A stretch of DNA of 64,000 bases from Actinomyces massiliensis 4401292 (GCF_000269805.1 NZ_JH711481.1:559779-623778), one strand, 5' to 3'; shown: positions 9,346 to 19,707, counted from the first letter of the stretch. A program made the numbers and translations. Notes: generated by a model from the sequence alone, not told the origin.

Positions 9346-9927
9346 ATGAGCGAGAACACCGCCCCGTCCAACACCGTCAAGCGCCTCGAAGAAGAGGGTG
9401 AGGTCGGTGCCGATTACCTTGAAGAACTTCTCGATATCGTCGATCTCGGAGGAGATATCGACATTGACGTTGATCATGGCCGCGCGTCCATTGCGGTGGT
9501 TGCCTCTGAGGAGGGGGATGCCCAGGAGCTGGCCGTTCTCGTCGGTCGTGATGGCGAAGTACTCGAAGCCGTTCAGGAGCTCACTCGTCTGGCGGTGCAG
9601 ACTCGCACCGGTAACCGATCCCGCCTCATGCTCGATATCAATGGTTATCGGGCCGAGCGGCGCTCTGAGTTGACGAAGGTCGCGCAGGAGGCCGTGAAAC
9701 GGGTTCGAGTCACTGGCGACACCGTATCGCTGGAGCCCATGAATCCTTTCGAACGTAAGGTCTGCCATGATGTTGTGGCCGCCGAGGGTCTGATCTCGGA
9801 ATCTGAGGGCGCCGAACCTGAGCGCTATGTCGTCGTGCTGCCTGCAGAACAGGATTCCAGCGATTCTGGAGCTGAGACTGAGGATCGCCCCGCCGACAGC
9901 GGTGCCGAGACTTTCGGGCAGGAATGA
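9346..9927 (+). CDS. khpB: KhpB/Jag family RNA-binding protein
   Basis: Single-stranded nucleic-acid binding protein found next to yidC in Gram-positive bacteria; 193 residues. An acidic N terminus (residues 1-45) is followed by a KH domain (about 45-110, with R-S-R-L-M-L-D-I-N-G-Y-R) and an R3H domain (about 125-165, containing N-P-F-E-R-K-V-C-H, where R and H are the R3H pair). The Jag-N domain seen in Firmicutes homologues is absent, as is usual in actinobacteria. A short acidic tail follows. Confidence 0.93.
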   Translation: MSENTAPSNTVKRLEEEGEVGADYLEELLDIVDLGGDIDIDVDHGRASIAVVASEEGDAQELAVLVGRDGEVLEAVQELTRLAVQTRTGNRSRLMLDINGYRAERRSELTKVAQEAVKRVRVTGDTVSLEPMNPFERKVCHDVVAAEGLISESEGAEPERYVVVLPAEQDSSDSGAETEDRPADSGAETFGQE

Positions 9928-9928
9928 C

Positions 9929-10597
9929 GTGAGCCATGATGCGCCCGCTGGGCGTTCACGAGAAAGTTCTTCAATGTCGGTTGAACAACCGTCAGATGAG
10001 GTTCGAGAACTTTTCGGAGTCGCATTCGCGGGTGCCGAGCGCTTCGCTGAAATGCTTGTTTCGGAGGGTGAGCTGCGTGGACTTGTCGGGCCGCGCGAGC
10101 TGCCCCGTCTGTGGAGTCGCCATATAGTCAATTCTGCTGCAGTGGTGCCATTTCTGCCCGCTCGTGGAACAGTGGCCGATGTTGGTTCCGGTGCTGGATT
10201 TCCAGGAATTGTGATTGCGCTCCTGCGACCCGATTTAGAGGTTTCACTTATAGAAACAATGGAGCGTCGCGTTGCATGGTTGCAGGACGTTGCTCTCGAG
10301 CTCGACTTGGACAACGTCACCATACGCCGCGCTCGTGCCGAGGAGGTCAGGGATCGATTTGATGCCGTGACTGCTCGGGCCGTCGCCAATTTGACCAAGC
10401 TGGTACGGATCACGGCGCCGATCCTTCGCCGAGGGGGCTGTCTATTGGCTCTTAAAGGCGCCAAGGCCGAGGTTGAGGCCGAGGCCGCGAAGTACGTCAT
10501 TAAGAAGGCTAAGCTTGATCCCGCGATCATTCACGAGGTTGTGACGCCGGGCGAAGAGCTGACCAAGGTCGTCGAGGTGCGTAGACCCAAGCGATGA
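9929..10597 (+). CDS. rsmG: 16S rRNA (guanine-527-N7) methyltransferase
   Basis: SAM-dependent methyltransferase acting on 16S rRNA. The SAM-binding loop D-V-G-S-G-A-G-F-P-G-I lies near residue 85. I choose GTG at 9929, one base after the khpB stop with CAGGAA upstream, giving 222 residues; ATG at 9974 (207 residues) is an alternative with a weaker ribosome binding site. It separates khpB from parAB, the classical order near the origin. Codon use in this gene looks less GC-rich than in the flanking genes. Confidence 0.94.
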   Translation: MSHDAPAGRSRESSSMSVEQPSDEVRELFGVAFAGAERFAEMLVSEGELRGLVGPRELPRLWSRHIVNSAAVVPFLPARGTVADVGSGAGFPGIVIALLRPDLEVSLIETMERRVAWLQDVALELDLDNVTIRRARAEEVRDRFDAVTARAVANLTKLVRITAPILRRGGCLLALKGAKAEVEAEAAKYVIKKAKLDPAIIHEVVTPGEELTKVVEVRRPKR

Positions 10598-10792
10598 CGC
10601 ATCATGGTCGCACTGGCCGCGGAGTGCGATCGACTTGCGAGTCCGACAGCGCGACATGCGTCAGGAATCTTTGAAACATGTCATTGAGCACAACGTATGC
10701 GGCGGGGCTGGTCGTCGGCGTCGGCCAGCTCACGTAGACTGAAGTGCCCGATTCGTGGACGCGATCGGGGACGTCATCCGAGGAGAACAGTT

Positions 10793-11728
10793 TTGTCGGG
10801 ATCGTCTATCTTCGAGCAGCTGCGTGCCGATCACTCGGCGCTAGAGGAGTTCGCTGGAGTGCGTTTCCCGCATCCGGATCAGACTCGTATCATCGCTATC
10901 GCCAACCAGAAGGGAGGGGTCGGCAAAACTTCGACGACGGTCAATGTCGCAGCTGCGCTGGCGGAAGCTGGACTTCATGTCCTTGTCATCGATGCCGACT
11001 CTCAGGGCAATGCTTCGACGGCTCTCGGCGTTGCGCATGATGATGAGCAGGTCTCCATCTACGAGGTCCTTGTCGATGGGAGCCGCATTGAGGAAGTGGT
11101 GGTGGCAACCCATTTCTCGGAGACTCTGCTGTGCGTACCGGCAACAATCGATGTGGCAGCCATTGAGATCGAACTCATCAGTACTCCCGAGCGCGAGTCG
11201 CGTCTGCACCACGCGCTGCAGGAGTACTTGAGGAGCCGAGAGGCATCCGGCCTGCCTCGTCTGGATTATGTGCTCATTGATTGCCCGCCGAGTCTGGGCC
11301 TGATGACGATCAATGCATTCGTCGCTGCCGGTGAAGTTCTCATTCCCATGCAAGCCGAGTATTACGCCCTGGAGGGTCTTGCACTGCTCACCCGGTCGGT
11401 GGAGCGCATCGCGCGGATCCATAATCCAGCACTGACGGTCTCCATGATCGCCTTGACCATGTTCGATAAGCGCACGACCCTGGCTCGGGACGTCGAGGAA
11501 GAAGTTCGGGCCTATTTCCCCAACGCGGCGCTTCATACCCGTATCCCACGATCGGTGCGTGTGGCGGAAGCACCATCGTTCGGTGCACCTGTGGTCTTCT
11601 GGGATCCGCGGTGCTCAGGGGCGGTGGCCTACAAGCAGCTTGCGCAGGAGATCGCTCAGCGCGGGGTCGCCGGTTGGGAGAACTCAGCGGTTGGTAGCAA
11701 TGACGCAGACGACGCACAGGAGGCGTGA
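10793..11728 (+). CDS. parA: Chromosome partitioning ATPase ParA (Soj)
   Basis: Walker-type ATPase that binds nucleoid DNA and moves ParB-parS complexes; 311 residues. The deviant Walker A K-G-G-V-G-K-T sits near residue 42, followed by [13 protein letters not shown] and [12 protein letters not shown]. The start is a TTG at 10793 with AGGAG 7 bases before it; upstream in-frame sequence does not look ParA-like. The 3' end overlaps the parB ribosome binding site, so parA and parB are co-expressed. Confidence 0.94.
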   Translation: MSGSSIFEQLRADHSALEEFAGVRFPHPDQTRIIAIANQKGGVGKTSTTVNVAAALAEAGLHVLVIDADSQGNASTALGVAHDDEQVSIYEVLVDGSRIEEVVVATHFSETLLCVPATIDVAAIEIELISTPERESRLHHALQEYLRSREASGLPRLDYVLIDCPPSLGLMTINAFVAAGEVLIPMQAEYYALEGLALLTRSVERIARIHNPALTVSMIALTMFDKRTTLARDVEEEVRAYFPNAALHTRIPRSVRVAEAPSFGAPVVFWDPRCSGAVAYKQLAQEIAQRGVAGWENSAVGSNDADDAQEA

Positions 11729-11730
11729 CG

Positions 11731-13101
11731 ATGGCGCAGAAGAGGCGCGGGCTCGGTAGGGGACTTCAGGCGCTCATTCCCGAGACGCAGGCGGAGACGC
11801 CGTCGGCGCGTCCTACGGATGTCTTCTTCCCGGATTCGCAGGAAGAGGCAACTGCGAAGAACGCTGAAGCGACTGATGATCAGACGAGCGATGAAGCATC
11901 TCAGGCGGAGGGCGGCCAGCGCACATCGGACGACATCGCGGCAACGCTTCTAGCGCCCTCGAAACGGACGAAGAAGTCACCATCGAAGTCGTCAGCGGCG
12001 AAGGGAACATCGCGGCGTAGCTCGGCTGCGAAGGAGAACTCGGACTCCAGCGCTAGTGCGTCCAAGAAGAAGGCCTCGACACGATCCAAGCCTTCCAAGA
12101 CTGCCCGCAGTGTTTCACGTGAAACATCGGCGAAGAATGACTCCGAGAAGGTCGAGAAGCGGCGAGAGGAACCTGCCCAGGCTGCTCCCGAACCGGAGGA
12201 GGTACCTGCTGACATCAAGGTGAAGGAGGCGGAGACCGTGAAGGACGGCGACACCGAGGAGTCGTCACTCGTCCCGGTTCCGGGAGCGACCTTCGCAGAT
12301 CTGCCTGTGAACCTGATCGCCGCGAATCCGCACCAGCCGCGTCAGGTTTTCGATGAGGACGACATCACTGAGCTCGCCGCATCGATCAAGGAAGTCGGTC
12401 TACTCCAGCCGATTGTCGTGCGTCGTCGCGAACATGGCGACGACGGCGAGGCCGACTATGAGTTGATCATGGGAGAGCGGCGTCTGCGGGCCGCGAAAGA
12501 GGCCGGACTGGAGACGATTCCGGCTGTCGTCCGTTATGCAGCTGACGAGGACCTACTCCGGGATGCTCTCCTGGAGAACCTGCATCGGGTCCAGCTCAAT
12601 CCGCTGGAGGAGGCTGCTGCTTACCAACAGTTGCTCGAGGACTTCAACTGCACGCATGCGGAGCTCTCGCAACGGATCGCACGCTCTCGGTCGCAGATCT
12701 CGAATACCCTGCGCCTCATGAAGCTGCCTCCGCTTGTGCAGCGACGCCTTGCTGCGGGGGTGCTGTCGGCTGGACACGCCAGGGCTCTTCTGGGCCTTCC
12801 TGATGTTGCGGCTATGGAACGTATCGCCCAGCGCATTGTGGCCGAAGGGCTCTCAGTGCGAGCAACAGAAGAACTCGTGGCCCTGCACGACGAGCCCGAT
12901 ACTCGGCGAGCCAAGCCGCTCCGTACGCGATCGGCGACTCTTCCTGCCTTATCGACACGGCTCTCAGATGCGTTCGATACGAGGGTCAAGGTAACCCGAG
13001 GAGCCAAGAAGGGGCGGATTACGATTGAGTTCGCGGGTGATGATGACCTGGCGCGCATCGTTACTGCTCTCGCTCCGGGGACGTCGTTGGACGAGGAATG
13101 A
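11731..13101 (+). CDS. parB: Chromosome partitioning protein ParB (Spo0J)
   Basis: CTP-dependent clamp that loads at parS sites; 456 residues. ATG at 11731 has AGGAGG 7 bases upstream. After the start motif [12 protein letters not shown] comes an unusually long, Lys/Ser/Glu-rich insert to about residue 180. The ParB N-terminal domain then begins ([14 protein letters not shown]), with the CTP-binding motif G-E-R-R-L-R-A-A and a helix-turn-helix around [12 protein letters not shown]. The C-terminal dimerisation domain is short. One parS site lies inside its own low-complexity coding stretch. Confidence 0.96.
   Translation: MAQKRRGLGRGLQALIPETQAETPSARPTDVFFPDSQEEATAKNAEATDDQTSDEASQAEGGQRTSDDIAATLLAPSKRTKKSPSKSSAAKGTSRRSSAAKENSDSSASASKKKASTRSKPSKTARSVSRETSAKNDSEKVEKRREEPAQAAPEPEEVPADIKVKEAETVKDGDTEESSLVPVPGATFADLPVNLIAANPHQPRQVFDEDDITELAASIKEVGLLQPIVVRRREHGDDGEADYELIMGERRLRAAKEAGLETIPAVVRYAADEDLLRDALLENLHRVQLNPLEEAAAYQQLLEDFNCTHAELSQRIARSRSQISNTLRLMKLPPLVQRRLAAGVLSAGHARALLGLPDVAAMERIAQRIVAEGLSVRATEELVALHDEPDTRRAKPLRTRSATLPALSTRLSDAFDTRVKVTRGAKKGRITIEFAGDDDLARIVTALAPGTSLDEE
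12111..12126. promoter_or_regulatory. parS site 1 (inside parB)
   Basis: Perfect 16-bp palindrome TGTTTCACGTGAAACA, the universal Spo0J/ParB site, located in codons for the Lys/Ser-rich region of ParB. Confidence 0.95.
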
Positions 13102-14317
13102 GCTCGCCGAGTGATCAGCCGATGCTGAAGCTGTACTGAAGATGCTCAGCACTGGCGTTCCATGGGGTGGAGCGCTATGCGCATGCATATCTGCCGGCCA
13201 CGAGGACGGACGTCCTGGGATGCCCAGATGTGTGTAGTACGGCGGTAGAACTCGCTATGGTGAACAGAGCGCGCTCGTCGTGTTCTTGTGCTCATGCCGG
13301 TTCTTCTCATCGGCTGGATGGAGCTTTCCAGCCTGAGAACCCTCTTGGGAGAGTGCCCAAGAGGTAGAGCGATCCGCGTTCTGCTTTTAGATTCCTGTTC
13401 GATCCTGGAGTGCTTCGCTACAGCTGCGGATGAAAGGGCTTTCTTCCGAGCACGTGTGCATGCGGTGTGCGGGAACGATTGGGGCCCCAGGCGGTGTCGT
13501 CGTAGATGGTCAGCTCCGGTCTCGATGATGATGAGAAGCTCGGACAGCGCGGACAGCTTTGAACTAGTGGGCTGGCCGGTGAGCCAGGAGCAGGCGTGTG
13601 GCGCAAGAAGAAGAGCATGTCAGGCCTCTATGAGAACTGGTTAATTAAAACGTTTTTGTTATTAGTGTCTGAAGGGACCTCACGATTGCTCAAAGGCTCT
13701 CTGGTGGTGATCAGTGGCGCTGCCGAGTCCCGATTGGGTTCTTATGCGGTGCAAGTGATGTGACCGCGACGCCTACGCCCGACCTAGTGCTGCCGCGGCG
13801 AAGGGCTACTCTGATGAGGTCTCGACAGAGCCCGATTCTCACATGGTTCGACGACGGTTCAGGACGCTCGCGGCGTAGGGATGGGTCGAACGGCTGTTTC
13901 ATGTGACACGTGGTTGTTCTACTGCTGAATCTGTGTTGCTCTGAAAGCACGCCGACCATTGACGGTACGGACTCTATCTGCCGTGCTGGAGGAGAGGCGT
14001 TTGTTGTAGGTGGGAGGCTAGAAGGAGAGGCCGAGGAGCAGCGGCCGTCAGGGTAGATTCTTTACATATGGGAAGCGCGAACCTCTGCCTTGTGAGAACT
14101 TAGCCGCTTCGACAGTGCGCACAGAACCCTGGAGCGCATTAGCAGTGATCGTGTCACAACAGCGATCGCTTCGGAGGCGGCGGCAGGCATCCTGTTCCGA
14201 TGCAGGTTTTGTGTATTGCAGTCGTCGCACATGGCTGGTAGAGGAGCGGATCGAGTTGGGTCGGGCGGCTTGTTGTGCCGAGGAGCGTATAGCTCCGAAG
14301 TAGAAGCCAAGATCGGC

Positions 14318-14333
14318 GGTTTCACGTGAAACC
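14318..14333. promoter_or_regulatory. parS site 2
   Basis: Contains the perfect 14-bp core GTTTCACGTGAAAC (14319-14332), flanked by G and C. Confidence 0.93.
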
Positions 14334-14934
14334 TGAAGATACCGTGCCCGAGCGCATTGCCTCTGAACTGGTTCAGAGGCTCGCCATCGTAGAGGTCTCA
14401 GCGATGGAAACCCTTCGGTATGACGATTGATGATGTCGAGTTCTTTGAGTCGGCTAGTGAGAGGCGGCAAGCGATCGAACGCACGCTGAGTAGTGGGAAT
14501 CTGCCTGTGGTAGATAGGTCGGGTAAGGAGCTTCTGCCTAGTACGCGTGAGCCATCTTAGGTGGCTATACGTGGAGAAGATCGCTCATGACGATCTGCGG
14601 GGAGATTCAGTGAGCGAGATGCTGAATGGTCATGAGAATGTTCGTGAGGAATAGTGTCGTTAACTGGGATGAAGGCTGCAGCGTCCTCGTGCACAGGAAG
14701 GGCATGATTCTGGTGGGAGTGCATTGAGTTTGGAGGCGTTCTGAAGAGCTGTTCGAGGGCCGAGCAGCGGCACTTGGCCCGGTTGGGCTGCTTTGGACAC
14801 CCGTTGTCATCGCAGAAGCGAGGGGCAGTCTTCGCGCTTACGTGCATCGTGTTTTAGTTCTTCCAGGGCGCTGAAGGTGTGAATGGACCACACAGATCGG
14901 CAATGACGTCGAGGCGGATCCATTGTGCTGGCAG

Positions 14935-14950
14935 GGTTTCACGTGAAACA
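14935..14950. promoter_or_regulatory. parS site 3
   Basis: Core GTTTCACGTGAAAC at 14936-14949, 617 bp from site 2. Confidence 0.93.
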
Positions 14951-15118
14951 CAGGCCTGCTCGTCATCGTGCGTCTAACGGTCGTCGTGAGGATCAGTCGC
15001 CTTCTGCTGTGATCAGCGGGGCCGGAATCACACAGCACGGTGAACTGAGAAGCAGGTGCGCTTTGATTGTTAGGCCATTAAGTCTCGCAATCTTGCTGAT
15101 GGGGAAGGTAAGTGCTCA

Positions 15119-15134
15119 TGTTTCACGTGAAACA
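15119..15134. promoter_or_regulatory. parS site 4
   Basis: Full 16-bp consensus TGTTTCACGTGAAACA, 184 bp from site 3. Confidence 0.95.
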
Positions 15135-15181
15135 CTTGCCTGGCGTATCCGTGGTGAGATCGGCGCCGACGGCCAGGGAGA

Positions 15182-15197
15182 CGTTTCACGTGAAACA
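15182..15197. promoter_or_regulatory. parS site 5
   Basis: Core GTTTCACGTGAAAC at 15183-15196, only 63 bp (about six helical turns) after site 4. Confidence 0.95.
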
Positions 15198-16079
15198 CAA
15201 CGAGTGGCTTGATACTGGATTGCGATGTGGCGGTGGAGAGTGTCGTGACCTTGGGAAGTAGTGACCGCTATCAGGTCTGGGTAGAGGAGGGATCCTCTGG
15301 AAAATGTCTCTGTGCGCCGATCTGAAACAAAGCACAGTGGCGGACCTTGGAGACAGTTCTCCTGGCCCGAATCTATGCTCCGGCTCGATAGATTGTTGCG
15401 ACGCTCGGTCGTCATTGAGTAAGCAGTATCGATCTGACTACCGGTAGAACACTGCTCCGCGGAGGCGGCGGTCGCGGCCAGAGTGGTGGCGCCCCTGGGT
15501 GGAGAGCCGAGCTGATTCGCTATAGAGGTCGGGCACTCGAGTGAGTCGCGACGTAAAGTCTGCGACTGTCACCGTGGAAAGGTACCTGGTACGGAGCGTT
15601 ATACGGTGATGTGCCTGAGCTGAGGATAGTCCTCGGGGTAGGGGTATTTTGGGCTGAAGACGCTCATACCCGCTGTAGTTATTCATGACCTGTGCTGTCG
15701 ATACACCATGAACACTTCGCATGCTGTCATCAATGACAGTATGAGGAGATTCGCAGGGGAATGAATGAGCCCTTCTGAGCGGAGGAAGCAGACAGCAACA
15801 GGTTCGCGAGGCTCCGTAGTGACCCGGCTGAATGCGCACCATGGCGCCTTCGGGGAGTAGACATCTAGCCTGTGGGCAAATGGAGATGCCGAGGGCGCTC
15901 TGTCATAGATCCATGGTGTTCAACGTGGGCGGACTGCTGAAAACAAGTGACGGTGTGGCGCCTATCCGCACTTCATCTCGCCACTGCAGGAATGTCCTGG
16001 TGGACGTGCATCTGTGAGCCGAATGAGATGTAGCCGGCTCTGATACTACTGGCTTAGCAAGACGAAGCTGCTCGGTCTA

Positions 16080-16095
16080 CGTTTCACGTGAAACA
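16080..16095. promoter_or_regulatory. parS site 6
   Basis: Core GTTTCACGTGAAAC at 16081-16094. Confidence 0.93.
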
Positions 16096-16528
16096 AGCTC
16101 ATATCACCGAAGGCTCGAGTACATGACGCCTTCGATCCGAGCGTGGCTGATGCATACGGTGGAGAAGAGAAAACGCCTGCCGCATACGGCTCGACAGCGT
16201 CTATCCGGGTCATGCGCGGGGCATGCGGGACAACTGAACTAACGATTGTGGGGTGCGCCCCCCCAGGCGGCGGTGAGGTGTTACGACTTGTTCTGCGTCT
16301 ATTTCTGTTTCCTAAAGGATGGCGAAGCGTGCATCTTTCACATCTGAAAGCCAAGCACCTGAGGTCAACGCTCCTCCATGTTGGTGGCATTGCGCGTTGC
16401 TCTTCACTCACGTCAACTCGTCTGTCTGGCCGCTGGACCGACGAGGCTCGAAAGTCCCAGTGCTGCACGTGCAGAATCTAGCGTCCACGAGCTTTGAAGT
16501 TGACGCCCGATAGCGCACGGAGGACCCG

Positions 16529-16544
16529 TGTTTCACGTGAAACC
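16529..16544. promoter_or_regulatory. parS site 7
   Basis: Core GTTTCACGTGAAAC at 16530-16543, preceded by T and followed by C. Confidence 0.93.
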
Positions 16545-17004
16545 ATGCGGATGGCGTTGAGAAGTATTGGCAGTGAGGCTCTAGCACAATCCAAGTCGAG
16601 AAGTATAGGCCGCGGATACGGGTAAGCAGCCCTAGAAATAGCTGCTGCCGTCGAAACCCTGGGCCCGGCTGCATGAGTGATCTCCAGTTGCTTGGGGCTG
16701 GCGGAATGGGACGGTTTCAGCCCATCGGTACCCGGCACGTTCTCTTTCTCGACATCCGTGTGTCGATCTATGGACGAGTCTCCAAACCCAACCGGCCCCC
16801 TACCGTACTGAGCGTAGTCCTAGATAAACAGCTGATACGCGTGGTCTGCGCACAGGAGGCTGAGTCTGATCAGGAGAGACAGTGTCAGACCATCCGCGCG
16901 CAGGCAGTTTCAACTTCTCGCAGTCAAGCAATCTCAGCGAGCCTGTTAACGGCTAAAGGGGCTACGGAGGCTGGTTGCACGTCCTGCACTGGCGGTACTT
17001 CATA

Positions 17005-17050
17005 AGCCGGGCGCCCTCAAGACTCCACTAGGTCTTGAGGGCGCCCGGCT
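17005..17050. terminator. Perfect 19-bp hairpin downstream of the ddl-like gene
   Basis: Arms 17005-17023 and 17032-17050 are exact reverse complements around the 8-base loop TCCACTAG. It lies about 165 bp beyond the stop of the minus-strand gene at 17216. There is no U-tract, so it may be a GC-rich actinobacterial terminator or a boundary of the parS zone. Confidence 0.6.
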
Positions 17051-17152
17051 CGCATACGGTCACGCATCGGCATCACCATGGCTCTGTTTCATGATGCGAT
17101 GCTCAAAACAGCTGACAGTAGCCACATCGAACAATGCGTTTCTCATCGAAGA

Positions 17153-17168
17153 CGTTTCACGTGAAACG
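17153..17168. promoter_or_regulatory. parS site 8
   Basis: Core GTTTCACGTGAAAC at 17154-17167, between the hairpin and the ddl-like stop codon. Confidence 0.93.
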
Positions 17169-17215
17169 TGGCGTGTTCGTCCATACGAGAGAAATGACGA
17201 AGCGCAAAGCCGTTC

Positions 17216-18211
17216 TCACGGGCGGACGGATGGATGACGGACCAGCGCGTCATACAAGCTTGGCAGATCACCGGCGGTCTTAGCTGCCAGCGGCAGCAAC
17301 GAGGTTTCGGTCATGCCCGGCACAACATTGACATCAATGAACCAGGGTGTCCCGTTCTCATCAAGGATCAGATCAGTGCGGGACAGATTGCCGAGTCCAA
17401 GCGTCTGGTGCACCAATACCGCCGTCTCCTGAACCTGTTCGAAGAGCGTGGGACTGAGCCTCGCTGGAACAAAATACTCCGAGCGCCCGGGGTTGTACCT
17501 GGCGTCGAAGTCGTAGTCCCCCTCAGATACAACTTCGACTGGTGGAAGCGCCTTCGGCCCCTCTCCTACATCGACGACGGAGATGGCTACTTCTGTGCCG
17601 GGAACGTACTGCTCGATGAGTGCCCGCTCGTCGTAAGCGAAGCAGGCCACCATGGCGTTGCGAAGCTCATCGGCGTCATGAGCCAAAGAGACGCCGAGGC
17701 CGGAACCGCCCTGATTCGGTTTGACGACGACTGGTAGACCAAGGTGAGACGACACGAGACCAAGAGCTTCTTGGGCCCCCAGCTGGGAGAAGTATGCCTT
17801 GGGCAGGGTGACCGAGTCCGGCGTCGCAACGCCCCGTCTTCTCACGGTGGCCTTAGCAGTCGGCTTGAATGAAGCTCGCTGGCAACCGTCAGAATGTGTT
17901 CCCACGTACGGCAGTCCGAGAGCAATGAGTACGTTCTGGAGCCCGCCGTCCTCCCCGTGCGAGCCGTGGACGAGCGGCCATACGACGTCTGGGCCGAATG
18001 CGCGTAGCGATGCGATAGTGCGAGCATCGACATCGAGAACAAGTACGGTGTGGCCGAGATGCTTCAGGACGGATGCGACCCTGTGCCCGGAGCGTAGAGA
18101 CACGTCGCGCTCGTGGCTGAGCCCACCGGCGAGAATGGCGATACGAAGCGGCTCGGTGCTGGTGGCTGTGGATGCTGCCGTAGACTCTACGGACTCTGTC
18201 GACTCAGTCAT
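17216..18211 (-). CDS. ddl: D-alanine--D-alanine ligase family ATP-grasp enzyme
   Basis: ATP-grasp ligase that joins two D-alanines for peptidoglycan; 331 residues after a Ser/Thr-rich N-terminal tail of about 20. Visible motifs are L-A-G-G-L-S-H-E-R-D-V-S-L-R-S-G (N-terminal fold), G-S-H-G-E-D-G-G, the ATP-grasp V-V-K-P-N-Q-G-G-S-G-L-G-V-S and D-V-N-V-V-P-G-M-T-E-T-S-L near the end. A ddl homologue close to parAB is seen in several actinobacteria. It may be a second Ddl paralogue, since the main ddl often lies with mur genes. It begins 9 bp after the upstream aminotransferase stop, so the two are probably co-transcribed. Confidence 0.85.
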   Translation of the reverse strand: MTESTESVESTAASTATSTEPLRIAILAGGLSHERDVSLRSGHRVASVLKHLGHTVLVLDVDARTIASLRAFGPDVVWPLVHGSHGEDGGLQNVLIALGLPYVGTHSDGCQRASFKPTAKATVRRRGVATPDSVTLPKAYFSQLGAQEALGLVSSHLGLPVVVKPNQGGSGLGVSLAHDADELRNAMVACFAYDERALIEQYVPGTEVAISVVDVGEGPKALPPVEVVSEGDYDFDARYNPGRSEYFVPARLSPTLFEQVQETAVLVHQTLGLGNLSRTDLILDENGTPWFIDVNVVPGMTETSLLPLAAKTAGDLPSLYDALVRHPSVRP

Positions 18212-18220
18212 GATGCTTCC

Positions 18221-19528
18221 TCAGATCTGATCCGGAGCGGGGGCGGACACGCCTTCAATGGGACGGGTATGAGACGGACCGAAAAGGGTGACGAGTTCAA
18301 GGTCTTGCGCGACCACTTCGGATAACCGTCGTACCCCTTCTCGAATGTCTGCGGGCTCGGGGTAGCAGAAGGACAGCCGGACATGATCATGCCCCGCGGA
18401 TCCTCCAGAATAGAAGGCCGTGCCGGAGACATAGGCGACAAGATTGGTGACTGCGCGTGGCAGCATGTCCTTGGCATCCAGGCCATCGGGCAATCCGACC
18501 CACACATAGAAGCCACCCGCAGGCACATTCCACGTACACATGGGCATGAACTCCCCGAGCGCAGAGATCATGGCATCACGGCGACCGCGATACATGCCTC
18601 GGAACTCCTCGACCTGCTGCTTCCAGTCGAAGCTCTCCAGATAGGTGGAGACGGAGTACTGACCGACTGAACTCGGGCAGAGAATCGCCGCCTCGGAGGC
18701 CAGCTTCATCTTCTCCCTGACAGCGGGCGGAGCCACTGCCCATCCGACTCGATACCCGGGTGCGAAGATCTTCGAGAAGGAACCGAGGTAAACGACGTCG
18801 TTGGGTGCGAGAGTCTTCAGGGCCGTGTAGGTCTGCCCCTCGAAGCCGAGCAGACCGTAGGGATTATCTTCAACGATCAGAATGTGGTGACGGCGGCAGA
18901 TCTCGATGATCTCCGGACGACGTTCCTCGGAGAGCGTGACTCCTGCAGGATTGTGGAAGTTCGGCAGGCAGTAGAAGAACTTGATGCGTTTGCCTTCGCG
19001 TTCCAGCCTCGTCATCGTTGTCTCCAGTGCTTCGGGAATAACACCGTCTGCATCGATCTCCACCTGTTGGACATCGCCCTGGTAGGTGGCGAAGATCGAC
19101 AGGGAACCGACATAGGTCGGCGCTTCTGCGAGGATGACGTCTCCCGGGTCGATGAAGAGCTCGGTGATAATGTCAACTGCCTGCTGGGAGCCGGTGGTGA
19201 CAATGATGTCCTCGGGATCGGCGTCGATGCCCTCGAGAGCCATGACCTCGGGGATCTGCTCGCGCAGTCTGGGCAGCCCCTGCCCGTTGCCGTACTGCAG
19301 CGCCCTTCCCCCGTCTTCCCGGATCATCCGGGCGGTGGCATCCGCGAGTTGGTCAAGTGGCAGATCTTTAAGGTTGGGCATACCGCCGGCGAGGGATACG
19401 ACTTCAGGGCGTGCGGCGACGGCGAAGAGCGATCTGGTTTCGGAAGCACGCAGGCCATGAGCTCGAGCGGCGTAACTATCCAGCCATTGATCGAGCCTAT
19501 CGCCTTTCACCTGGTTCGCGTCAGTCAC
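18221..19528 (-). CDS. PLP-dependent class I/II aminotransferase
   Basis: Fold-type I aminotransferase, 435 residues, with no N-terminal DNA-binding domain, so it is an enzyme and not a MocR regulator. The PLP-binding lysine is in Y-L-G-S-F-S-K-I-F-A-P-G-Y-R-V-G-W. Other family marks are G-N-G-Q-G-L-P-R-L-R, T-G-S-Q-Q-A-V-D, N-F-H-N-P-A-G-V and E-D-N-P-Y-G-L. The sequence resembles the 2-aminoadipate/aromatic (LysN, kynurenine-type) aminotransferases. The substrate cannot be decided. It is followed closely by the ddl-like gene, hinting at amino-acid supply for the wall, but that is inference. A parS site lies 115 bp upstream of its start. Confidence 0.82.
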   Translation of the reverse strand: MTDANQVKGDRLDQWLDSYAARAHGLRASETRSLFAVAARPEVVSLAGGMPNLKDLPLDQLADATARMIREDGGRALQYGNGQGLPRLREQIPEVMALEGIDADPEDIIVTTGSQQAVDIITELFIDPGDVILAEAPTYVGSLSIFATYQGDVQQVEIDADGVIPEALETTMTRLEREGKRIKFFYCLPNFHNPAGVTLSEERRPEIIEICRRHHILIVEDNPYGLLGFEGQTYTALKTLAPNDVVYLGSFSKIFAPGYRVGWAVAPPAVREKMKLASEAAILCPSSVGQYSVSTYLESFDWKQQVEEFRGMYRGRRDAMISALGEFMPMCTWNVPAGGFYVWVGLPDGLDAKDMLPRAVTNLVAYVSGTAFYSGGSAGHDHVRLSFCYPEPADIREGVRRLSEVVAQDLELVTLFGPSHTRPIEGVSAPAPDQI

Positions 19529-19641
19529 GTCGTCGTCCTTCCTGGGCGTATACCGCCATATGAGAGCAGTCTGCCATGGTGATATGGCGATCCACCGGTC
19601 CGTTCTGCAGGTGAGCAGAAGCCCCGGCCATGCTGCGGCAT

Positions 19642-19657
19642 GGTTTCACGTGAAACA
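19642..19657. promoter_or_regulatory. parS site 9 (between thrC and the aminotransferase)
   Basis: GGTTTCACGTGAAACA with the perfect core at 19643-19656. It is the site furthest from oriC in the window, and it lies in the 179-bp gap downstream of thrC and upstream of the aminotransferase start. Confidence 0.93.
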
Positions 19658-19707
19658 CGCTCGCCGCGGTGAGAGCACATGCGCCCGTCAAGCGGATCAC
19701 TCGATCC

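Larger units (their letters stand above)
13102..17215. other. 4.1-kb gene-poor region carrying seven parS sites
   Basis: Between parB and the ddl-like gene I see no reading frame with a convincing start, codon bias or recognisable domain. The longest open frames (about 110-140 codons) are antisense or encode translated parS palindromes (F-H-V-K-H, V-S-R-E-T). Seven intact parS sites lie at 14318-17168. Degenerate relatives are at about 13895-13910 (TGTTTCATGTGACACG) and 16328-16341. An A+T-rich patch with TTAATTAAAACG is at 13641-13652. A strong hairpin is at 17005-17050. A weak tRNA-like stretch near 13340-13425 was judged not to be a tRNA. Base composition looks lower in GC than the genes around it. 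Confidence 0.75.

Noticed and set aside
13339-13428. Stretch resembling a tRNA (GGTAGAGC D-arm-like, TTCGATC T-loop-like)
   Set aside because: No acceptor stem pairs, the anticodon stem cannot be formed, and the T-stem has a mismatch. Probably chance or a very old remnant.
14048-14470. 140-codon minus-strand frame in the parS region
   Set aside because: Includes a translated parS, lacks codon bias and recognisable motifs.
14925-15212. 95-codon plus-strand frame in the parS region
   Set aside because: It mainly translates three parS palindromes (F-H-V-K-H, H-V-S-R-E-T) and has no ribosome binding site.
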